64,000 bases of DNA from Zea mays (lineage: Eukaryota; Streptophyta; Magnoliopsida; Poales; Poaceae), in the NCBI RefSeq assembly GCF_902167145.1, contig NC_050097.1:167616923-167680922 (forward strand), in the 5' to 3' direction. Of this stretch, positions 33,668-44,681 are shown one piece after another (position 1 is the stretch's first letter; each line of letters starts with the position of its first letter). Under the pieces are notes generated by a model that was given only the letters and a program-made list of their open reading frames with translations, had not been told where the DNA came from and did no database searches. Made by a program: the position numbers and the translations under genes.

Positions 33668-34885
33668 ATGTTGGATAGATCGGTAAGGTGATAGGCATGG
33701 ATATAGAGCGTGAAGCCTTAGGGTAATAGAAGGGTAGCTAGGTGGCTAATTGAGTGAACCCTATAGGCTACTAGAGGGGATGGGGATTTTTCCCTATTCC
33801 CTATAAGTTGAGATGAGGTCATTTGGGACGAGCATGCATGCATCATTTACTTAAAACTACTTGATAATTGGGTAAGAACTTTAAAACACATGATAATGAA
33901 AGATTAAGTACACTCAGTAACCTTATCGTAACCTTCGAAAGGCCAAGTTTTGGTCCCCTTTTATTTTTGTAATTCTTTTTCCTTTTTCGCTTACGCTTAC
34001 CCTACACAGATAACTTTTCACGGATCCTCGGAAGGAGGGAACACACATTCCCACACGGACGAACTTGCACGAGAGGGCTTTCCCCTCATCTTGTGGGAGG
34101 TGCTGCAGGGAGCAGGTTACATGACGCCTCCCCAGTATACGATGCAGCTGTTCGAGAAGCACCGGGTGCCCCGCTGTAGGGTGAGGATGACCCTGGAGCC
34201 TCATCCCTTACAGCCAGGCTGGCGTTCATTGGACTCCGACTCTTTCGGATACCGGGCTGAGGACACTATCGAGGCCATTGCTCGCCACGGGCTGACCACC
34301 TTCTGTGGTTTTCACCCCTTGGAGCTGTCCACTCACCCCATTGGTTTGTTCCCCGCGGAGAAGGAGGACGACCCAATGTGGAAGGATCGAGTGGAACATG
34401 CCAAGGATGTGTGGGCTCTATACCCAGGGCAGACTACCCACCTCACGGTGTGATGCATGAATGCCATGTATCGTCTGCAAGTGATGCGAGGAGAGGCAAT
34501 GTCTCAGCTAATGGCATTGTTGGAGGCTACCAAGATCACCCTAGATAACCGAGAGGAACTTGTGGTGGACCTCTCCACTGAGATGGTGGAAAAGGACTTG
34601 CAGGTGGAACAGATGGCCAACCAAATCCAGGAGCTTGAGGAGCTAGTGGGAGCCAGGGAGAACACCATTGAAGTTCTCGAGGATCAGCTGATCAACACTC
34701 AACAACAACTCGAGGAGGCTAACCAGCATTTGGATATGCACCATCAGGAGATTCAGGACATGGAGGCCAACGAGGATGTTGACATCGAGGGAGGAGTGGA
34801 GCCGGAGCCCGCATCTAGCCTGGACACTGCTGGCTCAGGGAGACCCCCTTCCCCCGAGTCAAGCGTTGCCTCGTTTGTTCATTAA
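33668..34885 (+). pseudogene. orf0 of element F: extra spliced gene upstream of gag, coiled-coil C-terminus
   Basis: The main exon, 34010-34885, encodes about 145 residues of a compact, unrecognised domain (PLILWEVLQGAGYMTPPQY, RVRMTLEPHPLQPGWR, ARHGLTTFCGFHPLELS). About 140 mostly helical, Glu/Gln-rich residues follow (QIQELEELVGARENTIEVL, INTQQQLEEANQHLDMHH) and an acidic tail. A mini-exon 33668-33682 (ATG plus four codons) ends at GTAAGG, and the acceptor CCTACACAG at 34009 joins in phase; the 327-nt intron is inferred. TGA at 34451-34453 breaks the frame between the two halves. An extra orf0 before gag is known in rice relatives RIRE3/RIRE8; whether it is homologous needs comparison. Function unknown. 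Confidence 0.65.
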
Positions 34886-35196
34886 GTTACAGGGATAGGG
34901 TTAGAAGTGTGTGGCGGTAGAACTCCTCGAAGCTAGCTTTTGCACCCTTGGGGTACTAGGCTAGACAGAGTTGAGTCTTTTAGTCATTGGTGTAATCGTA
35001 ACAAACTCTTTTGGAGTTATGGATGGCGAGTGATGTCAACTTTTATTTATGAAGGAAATTTTATGTCATGTGGTATCTTTTATGAAATATGCAAGGAAAT
35101 ATTGGCCTTTTGCAAATCTTGTCCTTTCGCATCTTTTACCACATGTGAGCCCTGACATCGCGCGTATGATATTAAAGAACATCCTAAAATTTTCAG
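34886..35196 (+). other. F spacer between orf0 and gag
   Basis: This is AT-rich and noncoding. It ends CTAAAATTTTCAG directly before the gag ATG, which looks like a splice acceptor and would be in phase with the orf0 mini-exon. Confidence 0.5.
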
Positions 35197-36270
35197 ATGG
35201 CAGGAAGGGCGCGCTGTGGACAGAATGAGCGCATTCCTCCACCACCGCCACCGCCTCCTACCATGCAAGAACTGATGGCTCAGCAGAATGAGATTCTGCG
35301 ACAGTTGGCTCAGCGTCAGCTGCCACCTCAGCACTATGGTGGTGGTGATCACCATTAGTGTCCCCCAGCAGTAGCCACTTATCAGGAGTTCCTCAGCACT
35401 CAGCCGCCGTTGTTCACTCGGACAGAGGATCCGCTTGATGCTGATGTATGGCTTAGGGTAGTGGAATCCAAATTTCCACTACTAAATGGAGTTTGTTCAG
35501 ATGTGGCTAAGGTCCGGTTCACCACCCAGCAGCTTCGCGGACCCGCGCGGACAGGGTGGGACCACTTCCTCGCTATGCATCCAATTCACCACGTGGTGGA
35601 GTGGGGTGAATTTAAGTAGCATTTCGGGGACATCACATACCAGCAGGCATCATGGACCACAAGCTCAATGAGTTTCTGTCACTTACTCAGGGGAATCGTA
35701 CAGTGTTGCAGTACACTCAGGCCTTCAATGACCTATGTCAGTATGCTGGATACCATGCGGACACTGATGAGAAGAAGAGGGACAGATTCAGGAGGGGCCT
35801 CAGTACTATGCTCCGTGACCGTCTCAACGCAGTCAGGACCAACAGTTACAATGAGTTAGTCAACTTGGCAATTTCTCAGGAAGATTGCATCACAGCTCGC
35901 CAGGCAGAGAAGAAAAGGAAGACCCCTGTGGCAGGACCTTCAGCTCAGCCTCAGCGCTTCATGATTGTATCTGACACTCAGAATAGGGGACCTCAGCAGC
36001 AGCAGGGACGTTGGGTGATCCGGCCACAACAGCAGCAGGCACCCAACTGCTCTCAGCCCCTAGTTCAGAGGAACAACAATCAGCCACAGCAGCAATACCG
36101 TCAAGCCAATGACAACAGATGTTTCACTTGTGGTAATACTGGACACTATGCCAAGAATTGCCCCAGGAATCAGCAGAGGCAGGGACAGAATTCCAATCAG
36201 AATCAAAGCAAGAGACAGAAGGTGCAAGTGAGACAAGGCAGGCTGAACTTCACCACCATGGCTGATATTC
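35197..36270 (+). pseudogene. gag of element F
   Basis: The ATG at 35197 opens MAGRARCGQNER with a Pro run. The capsid region follows (FLSTQPPLFTRTEDPLDADVW, then [36 protein letters not shown]), a Gln-rich stretch, and the CCHC knuckle [14 protein letters not shown] near 36118. TAG at 35356-35358 and 35617-35619 and a one-base loss near 35632 interrupt it; from 35652 the frame is open through to RT. The role is the virus-like particle shell and nucleocapsid. Confidence 0.85.
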
Positions 36271-39200
36271 CAGAGGGCGCACCCGTCTTGACTGGTATCT
36301 TTTACGTTTTGAATTATCATGCAATCATTTTTTTTTATTTTGGTGCATCACACAATTTTATCAGTACCAAATTTAGTGCCAAGTGCCAGTTACCTTTTCA
36401 CCACACAAATGGGGGTATTACAATTTCTACACCAGGAGGCAGGGTTGCCACCTATCAGATCAATAGACAAGTACCAATAAAGTTGGGTAGCTTCATATTT
36501 AAAACCACTATCCTGATCATGGGATTGGATAGTGTGGATATCATCCTGGGGACTGATTGGTTATCGCGACACCATGCGGTAATTGATGTCGCAGCCAGAG
36601 CCATAGAAATTCACTCCCCACTAGATGGAGAGATCACCCTGTACCTACCCGACCAGGGATTTACCTGTTCCTGTGCCTTCACTATGATAGAGTCACCTGT
36701 TGAGAGAATCCCAGTGGTCTGTGAGTACCGAGATGTTTTTCCAGATGAATTACCAGGGATGCCACCCGACAGGAACATAGAGTTCGCAATTGAGTTGCAA
36801 CCCGGAACTGCACCTATATCCAAGAGACCCTATAGGATGCCCCCAGTAGAGCTGGCGGAATTGAAAAAACAGTTACAAGAGTTGTTGGACAAGGGATTTA
36901 TTCGCCCAAGTACTTCACCCTGGGGATGTCCCACCCTTTTTGTGAAGAAGAATGATGAGAGTCTGAGGTTGTGTGTGGACTACCGCCCTCTCAATGCGGT
37001 GACCATCAAAAATAAGTATCCGTTGCCACGTATTGATGTATTGTTTGATCAGTTGGTGGGAGCCAAGGTGTTTTCCAAGATAGACCTCCGCTCTGGCTAT
37101 CATCAGATTAAAATCAGGGCCAGTGATATTCCGAAGACAGCTTTCTCTACCAGATATGGACTTTATGAGTACTTGGTGATGTCTTTCGGGCTGACCAATG
37201 CCCCGGCTTATTTCATGTATTTGATGAACTCAGTGTTTATGCCAGAGCTGGACAAATTTGTGGTGGTCTTCATTGATGATATTTTGGTTTATTCCAAGAA
37301 TGAAGACGAGCATACTAAGCATCTACACACCGTACTTCAGCGACTGCGCGATCATCATCTATATACTAAGTTGTCCAAATGTGATTTCTGGCTGAGGGAA
37401 ATTAAATTTTTGGGTCACATAATTTCTCAGGATGGGATATCAGTTGATCCTGAGAAAGTGCAAGAAGTGATGAATTGGAAACCTCCTACCATTGTACGGC
37501 ATATTCGGAGTTTTCTGGGATTAGCAGGGTATTATCGACGATTTATTCTGAATTTCTCCAAGATTGCCAAGCCAATGACGGAGTTGCTGAAGAAAGGAGT
37601 AAAATATGAGTGGAGTCAGAAATGTGAAGAAGCCTTTCATACATTGAGATAGCATTTGACAACAGGACCCGTATTAGCTTAGCCTGACAAGACCAAACCC
37701 TTCAAGGGTTATTGTGATGCTTCAGGCACTGGATTAGGATGTGTCTAGATGCAAGACAACAGAGTTATTGCCTATGCATCCAGAGCACTCAGGCCTCACG
37801 AGCAGAACTACCCCACTCATGATCTGGAGCTAGCAGCAGTCGTTCATGCTCTGAAGATATGGAGACATTACTTAATGGGAGCTCATTGTAATATCTATAC
37901 TAATCACAAGAGTCTCAAATATATTTTCACTCAGGCTGATCTTAATATGAGACAGAGAAGATGGTTGGAGTTAATCAAGGACTATGATTTGGAAGTGCAT
38001 TACCATCCTGGCAAGGCCAATGTTGTGGCAGATGCCTTAAGTCGGAAGGCCTAGTGCAACTGCGTGAGTATGGATTCCAAGATTGCCACTCTGTGTGACG
38101 AGTTGTGCAAGCTGAACATAGAAGTTGTTTCCTCAGGTGCCTTGAGTTATATTTCAGTGGAGCCCACTTTGCAGGAGCAAATAGCCATGGCACAGATCGG
38201 TGACAAGGGTGTTCAAGTCATTAAGGAAATGATCGAACAAAAGGTGGTCAAATACAAATGCTTCCAGTAGGACAGCAAGGGAATTTTATGGTTTGGAGAC
38301 CGATTGGTTGTTCCTAAAAATCCCGAACTCAGAAAGAAAATATTGGATGAAGCTCACCTTTCCACATTCTCCATGCACCCCGGCAGTAACAAGATGTATC
38401 ATGATCTTAGATCCTTGTACTGGTGGGCCAGAATAAAGAGGGAGATTGCTAAGTATATATCTGAATGCGACACTTGCCAGAGAGTCAAGGCCAGTCATTT
38501 GAAGGTAGCAGGCGCCTTACAGCCCCTTCCCATACCATCTTGGAAATGGGAGGATATTTGCATGGATTTTATTGTAGGATTGCCCAATACCTCCCGGCAC
38601 CACGATTCTATTTGGGTCATTGTGGATAGGTTGACAAAGACAGCTCATTTCTTACTAGTGCATACAACCCATAAGGCAGAAAAATATGCAGAAATCTATG
38701 TTGATCAAATAGTGCGTTTGCATGGAATTCCGAAGACTATTGTATCTGACAAGGGAGCACTGTTTGTGGCACGCTTTTGGGAGCAGCTCCAAAAGTCACT
38801 TGGAACCACTGTGATTAGGAGTTCAGCATACCATCCTCAGACAGATGGTCAGACAGAGAGAGTCAATCAAATTCTCGAAGACATGTTGAGGGCATGTGTG
38901 CTACACTATGGGAAGAACTGGGACAAGTGTCTTTCCTTGGCAGAATTTTCTTATAATAACAACTACCAGTCCAGTCTTCAGATGGCACCTTTTGAGGCCT
39001 TATATGGGAGAAGGTGTAGGACACCGCTAAATTGGTCACAAGCTGGAGAAAGGGAAATATTTGGACCTGACTTGGTACTTGAAGCCGAGGAGAAGGTCAG
39101 AGTCATTAAGAAGAATTTAGAGGCTGCTCAGGCCAGGCAAAAGAGCTATCAGGACAAGAGAAGGAAGCCTCTACAGTTTGAAGTGGGAGATCATGTTTAT

Positions 39201-39617
39201 CTTAAGGTGTCACCCACCAAAGGTGTTCAGAGATTTGGAATCAAGGGAAAGTTAGCTCCTCGCTACATTGGGCCCTATGAAATCAAGGAGACTTGTGGAC
39301 CTGTAGCATATAAATTGAAGTTGCCACCCCATATGTCAGCAGTTCATGATGTGTTCCACGTATCTCAGCTACGAAAGTGTGTCCGCTTACCCACAGAAGT
39401 GCTACCTAAACCAGAATTGGAGATAGAACCAGACTTGTCCTATCAAGAGCACCCCGTCAAGGTATTGGATCAAAAGGAGAGATCAACACGGGCAAGGTCT
39501 ATCAGGATGTATAAGATTCAGTGAAGCCACCATTCAGTAGAAGAGGCTACGTGGGAGATTGAGGATTTTCTACGTTCTCGCTTCCCCGACTTTCTGCCCA
39601 AAGGAGTCAGTACGTAA
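36271..39617 (+). pseudogene. pol of element F: PR, RT, RNase H, integrase and chromodomain-like tail
   Basis: The frame is shared with the gag end. PR has [11 protein letters not shown] where the family has an F-D-S-G-A type site, so the catalytic Asp is lost. RT has [27 protein letters not shown] and the catalytic [11 protein letters not shown]. RNase H has GYCDASGTGLG and [12 protein letters not shown]. Integrase has HPGSNKMYHDL, CDTCQRVK, WEDICMDFIVGL, IVSDKGALF and GQTERVNQILED. The end (EEATWEIEDFLRSRFPDF, after a TGA at 39522) is the chromodomain-like tail of chromoviruses. In-frame stops lie at 37650, 37680, 37746, 38052, 38268 and 39522. Confidence 0.9.
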
Positions 39618-39863
39618 TCCAAAACCCCCACCCCCACCTGCCCTTTGAATCTAAATATAAGAAAAACTTAGTTGTTAAGGGTAAAGTAAGTTTTGACAAT
39701 TACTTTAAAAGGACTTCCTTCTGAAGTTGCAAAGAGAATGAAGAGCAGTTAACTAGAGAAACTTGGCTAAAGGAAAATGCAACACACCAGCACACCTTCT
39801 TGGTACCCCTCTAAAGGATCCCTACCCAAATCTCGGGACGAGATTCCTTTAAGGGGGGAGGGC
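39618..39863 (+). other. F 3' untranslated region and polypurine tract
   Basis: This noncoding stretch ends AAGGGGGGAGGGC at 39851-39863, immediately before the 3' LTR; it is the primer for plus-strand DNA synthesis. Confidence 0.8.
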
Positions 39864-42800
39864 TGTAACACCTCAGGTGTTACCAAGACACTGACTTCAT
39901 ACTTGCACTGATGACTTGTTATCACATGTGGTTAATTGGAGGAGAAGGAGCACCTAAAACCTTGGAAACATGGGTTAGCTAAGAAATGTTAATGACAAAA
40001 GCTTTACCCAACCATTTTGAACAATTTTCATCTTGAGCCAAAGAGGTTAAACGCTAGACCCCTAAAGGCACTAGATTTCCAAGCAAGGGATCAGTGGATA
40101 AGTTAATCAAGTGGCAAAATCTTGATTCTAATCTTTGACCAAAGTTAAGTACACACTAAAACCTATAAAATGCAGAAGGGAAACATTACAAAAAGGTCCC
40201 TCAAAGACCCCAAATCCACTCCTTAAGTAGAGAGCACACTAGAGCTCTCTAATCTTCTCTAAGTCAAAATTTAACCCTAATCTAAAGATCAGACGTGTTC
40301 ACTTAGTAAATGGCGCCAAAACCACTTGGTATGAATACCAAAAAGGTGCCAAACTACCTAAGGAAACCACTGGAAAAGTTTGAACCCGAGCCAAAACCAT
40401 TTGACATGATTTGACGTCACTTTTGTCTCGGGGTGGACCGTGAGACAAGCCAGATTTGGCGTCCACAAATCTTCTGATCTAGGGCTTATCTCTCCTTGGA
40501 ACTCATATACAAGAGATAGCCATAGGTGCCAGGAAGAGGTCTGTGTCGGATTTTTGCCAAGATTCGCACGTTTGCAATCTCAGCAAGCTTTTGAATAAGG
40601 GCAGAAGAACACCTCCACGTGTTCGACGCGCCCTGAACTCGCTAGAGCACGCCCAGCGCCCAACACCGCGCGCCTCGCATCGCGCCAAGATGAGCCCATG
40701 TCCCCTGCCCGCGCCCGCGCCTATAAAGCCAGCCAAGGCTTCAGCCGTACGCCCCCGCGCGCTCTCGACCTCACCGGAGCACGAGATCGCCGGAGTTTTC
40801 CCTGTACACGGCGTGCCAGCGGCCGCTCGAGCACCCGCCACCGTAGGCCGGCCAACCGAGCCATTCCCAGCCCCGTCCAACCCTCGAGAGAGACTCTACG
40901 TGCCTCGGTGAAGCTCCCAAAGCGAGAAATCGAGCTCTGCCTCGCCGGAGACGCCGGATCAAGGTCACCGGACTTCACCCGACCGCTGGCGAACGTAGAC
41001 CGAGCTCCACGGTGAGTTATTCTTCGATTTCTTGCACGGGTCGACTCATTAGCACCCCGTGAAGCTCCTCGTGCCCTTATATTGACCTATATCGCCATGG
41101 ATAGGCCGGAGCACACGTCGTCAACGAGCTCGCCCGCCTGCGCACGTGGACCGGCCGATTCCGGCCATCACCGTCGTCGAGCCATACCTCGTCGTGACCG
41201 CAAGGACCTCCCGAAGCCAACCCCACCCTTCACCGGACCTCCCTCGACGCCGGTAAGCCGCGCCGCCCTATTTCCTTCCATGGGTACTGTTCAAAAGGGG
41301 GGAGGGACCTCCGGGAAGAAGGAATAGAAGTCAGGGGGTTTTTGAATTGTCAACGACTCTAGTGAATAGTTGCGCAGGGGTATAAGTTAAAGGATTGTTT
41401 TAGGAAAAACCTAGGGTCCTCGGTGTAAACTGGTTTTTCTAGAAAACCTTTTTAACATTTCTCATTTAATACAAACAGAGCTTGTAAAATTCATAACTCT
41501 AGTTTTATTCAACCAAATTGAGTCAAACAAATTTTGCTAGGTTTTGAATAATGTAAACTACTAGGAAAAATACAAACCCCCCTAAGTGTTGCAGAAGAAT
41601 TGAAAGTTTGGAATGAAATAGTGTTCAGGCCTAAAGCTAAATAAAAGAAGGAAAAATAGTTACACTGTTAGACTGAGGTTAAGAAAAATCAGAGAAGTAC
41701 TTAATCACTCCCTAATCTGTTTAAAAATAGTAAAACCCTCAGTACACCAAATTAAGGTTGGGTTTGCCATTTAAATCAATTTTAGCCTAAAAATAAAGAA
41801 AATAGAAAAGGTAGTTTAAAATAAGAACCAGGGAGCAACCACATTTTTGTTAGCTCACTTATTCAGCATAGTTTACTGGAAAATTTTGTTGGACCCTTGT
41901 TTAGTATAAAAGAAATGCATTACCTTTTATTTTATGCAAACAATGAAACCTTAGAAAAATCTTAGAAAAATAATCCTGAGGAGACCACACCCCAAACCTT
42001 GGGATAACTGATATTTTGTTATTATAAATGTAGGAAAAATATGAGTTCTGTTGTTTCATATTTTTCAAATAACAAGTTAGTTGTAAGTGCCTTTTTTGGC
42101 ATTAAACTTTAGAAAATCACAACTAAATATCCAATAGGTCTTTTTCTGTGGTATTTAACATAGAGGCTTACATTCACCTATGAATCTTGACAAAAATAAA
42201 ATTTGGTATAGAGACCTCACTTAAATCATAGCTATAGTGTAAAATGCCCTTTTACACTTGTTTTTGTTAATTTTACACAAGTACTATCTGAATTAATCTC
42301 CACCTCAAATTTTTAGGAGAACCCACAAATGTCAATATTTACCCACTGTAATGTTTATAACATTTTTGGAAAATGTTAACTAACCCTGATAGTTCAAAAA
42401 TGCTTAATAAGTAGCAATAGAAAGAGAAAGAGCAACTTTGGGAGAAATAGATGAAAATACAAAACCCTTAAATATATCCAAAAAGAAACCCTAGAGAAAC
42501 ACTAAACTTAATACTGTTTTACTATGCATAACCCTTCCAAATGTTCATATCATTTTTATGCATATATCTTATGCATTGCATTCGATAGACTGTAATCTCG
42601 CCGACGGGGAATACATACTCGTTTCGGAGCACGGAGCTGCTCAAGAGGTAGCCCAGGAGCCAGCACCAGAGCCTGCCATCGAGGATCTGCCTGCCCCAGC
42701 TTTGGAAGGCAAGCCCTGGTTTTATGCATAACCTACTATTATGCTATTTTACTGCACTTAATGTTTGTAGGCTTGTACTGTGCACTTAAGTGTAGGAGTT

Positions 42801-44236
42801 GATTGAAATCCTAGTTGCATGAACTCAGGATTCCCTTTGAGATGGATACTAGTATGCTAGGTCGAGTAGCTACTTTGCTAATTAGGGATCTCGGTAGAAG
42901 TCGAGTGATTTTTCTAGCACTCACGCGAGGTCAGGAATTGGTTGTATCCATTTTGATAACGGAATGATGATGGTCTGTGGACACGGGTCCATGGGGACGC
43001 GTGGTCTACAAGACGGAAATTGGAATAAGGATTAACGTGCGGATACCTGTGTCAAGCGTTTGAATGTACTAAGCACATGCCGAGAAATATGATAAATCGG
43101 TAAGCCTAGTACCTGAGTGAACCTGGCAGCAGACTTTGCCCCTCACGCGACCTAAGACGTGGTCTCCCATTCCGGTTATGGTGGGTACAAGTGCGGTCAC
43201 TGCACGATGGCAGTCGGGGTCAGTGAGGCATTGTACGCTAAGGCGGTGAGCCTTATTCTGTTGACGGGGAATCGATGGGGACGGTTGATGTGTGTGGGGA
43301 CGGAGTGCCTCGCCACGTCGTGTGTTTAGGTTTACCTTGCAAGGATAAAAACTCGATTCGAATCGTCTGCTTCTCACAGCTAATGAGACTGCTTGATCCA
43401 TTGTACTGCATTGAGTAACAAGTGGAAATGTGTTGACTTTGCAAAAGATGTTGAATGCTAAATGTTTGATACCATGTATGATTAGATAGGTACACATTTA
43501 GTCTTAAGAGAGTCACACTAAAACTTGAAAAAGCTAAAATTTGATTTTAGACTGAGCTAGTGCTTTTTGGCAACCCAAACCCCTCAGCCAAACAGCTGCA
43601 TGTCTAGAGGTAGAGGAGTAGACTCCTCACACCGGGTAAGTCTAGCTGAGTATTAGTATACTCAGCCTTGCTTGTGGCATAATTTATAGGTTCTCTGGAG
43701 GACATGGTTGCTGGAGTGACTTGGCCGTCCATCTTGCCACCGGGTTGGACAGTCGAGTGGGACCCTACCTCGGCTGAGGTGGAGCATGAGGAGTGATCTT
43801 GTGGCATAATTTACAGGTTCTCTGGAGGACATGGTTGCTGGAGTGACTTGGCCGTCCATCTTGCCACCGGGTTGGACAGTCGAGTGGGACCCTACCTCGG
43901 CTGAGGAGGAGCATGAGGAGTGATGGGATAGGCTTCCCCATCCCTCAGTTTATTTATCGTTAGTTTTATTCCGCTGCATTCCGAACAATGATCACTACTT
44001 TTGCTAAAACTCCGATGATGTTGTAATAAATTTAATAATCCTTAATGTATGGTTTTATGCTTTATTGTATTTGCTCTGTGCCTCACCATCGAGTGAGTAC
44101 GTGGTACTTGATCCTGTTAGTGGCCTCGTCGAACTAGATCCGAGGGACTGACGGGTTATTCCTATTTAAGTGTGGTCTAGCCTCTAAGGTGGGACTTAGG
44201 CACTTAAGTTGGAATAATTCGGGCGGTTCTGCCACA
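39864..44236 (+). repeat. F 3' LTR
   Basis: The LTR is 4373 bp, TGTAACACC to TCTGCCACA, and matches 798-4124 plus 32755-33581. A TATA box (CTATAAAG) lies at about 40722. Compared with the 5' LTR it keeps 100 bp at 42286-42385 and has a 127-bp tandem duplication. ORFs inside the GC-rich island are not genes. Confidence 0.93.
43671..43924 (+). repeat. 127-bp tandem duplication in the F 3' LTR
   Basis: The unit CTTGTGGCATAATTTA...GAGGAGTGAT occurs at 43671-43797 and 43798-43924 with two or so differences. The 5' LTR has one unit. The duplication therefore arose after F inserted. Confidence 0.93.
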
Positions 44237-44241
44237 CTAGT
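44237..44241. repeat. Target-site duplication CTAGT, right copy (element F)
   Basis: It pairs with 793-797. Confidence 0.95.
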
Positions 44242-44675
44242 CGGCGATGCCAGTGCCAACCCATATTAGTCTTAGCAATTAAGCAAGTATCGAGTTCAGC
44301 TTTGTTAAAATCAACTAAGTATAGCTGACTTTCTAATACTCCCTTAAATGCTACTGAATCATCACTTCTTCTAAAGACAGTAACACCTATATCTGTAAAT
44401 AGACAGTTGTAGCCCATTTTGCATAATTGAGATACAGAAAGAAAGTTATAATCTAAAGTATCTACAAGAAAAACATTGGAAATAGAATGGTCAGGTGATA
44501 TAGCAATTTTACCAAGTCCTTTGACCAAACCTTGATTTCCATCCACGAATCTGATAGCTCTTTGGGGATCTTCGTTTTTCTCGTAGGAGGAGAACATCCT
44601 ATTCTCCCCTGTCATGTGGTTCGTGCATCCGCTATCAATTATCCAACTTGAGCCCCCGGATGCATAAACCTGCAA
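44242..44675 (-). pseudogene. copia pol start: protease and pre-integrase domain (element C)
   Basis: The protease site [13 protein letters not shown] is intact, followed by [34 protein letters not shown] and the HRRL part of the HHCC domain, where F interrupts. The continuation is at 3-792. The upstream border resembles that of D (TTGCAG before GTTTATGCATCC). Confidence 0.88.
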
Positions 44676-44681
44676 AACAAA

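Larger units (their letters stand above)
798..44236 (+). mobile_element. Element F: Tekay/Del-lineage Ty3/gypsy chromovirus, interrupted by elements B and A
   Basis: F is a full-length LTR retrotransposon, about 14.8 kb once the 28.6-kb insertion B (with A inside) and one TSD copy are removed. It has TG...CA LTRs of about 4.15 kb (5', split) and 4.37 kb (3'), a tRNA-Met-type primer site, an extra orf0, then gag, PR, RT, RNase H, IN and a chromodomain-like tail. The 5-bp TSD CTAGT flanks it. The long LTR, orf0 and the integrase tail EATWEIEDFLRS point to the Tekay/Del lineage (relatives include maize Tekay and rice RIRE3/RIRE8); the exact family is not certain. Stops, one frameshift and a lost protease active site make it non-autonomous. 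Confidence 0.9.
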
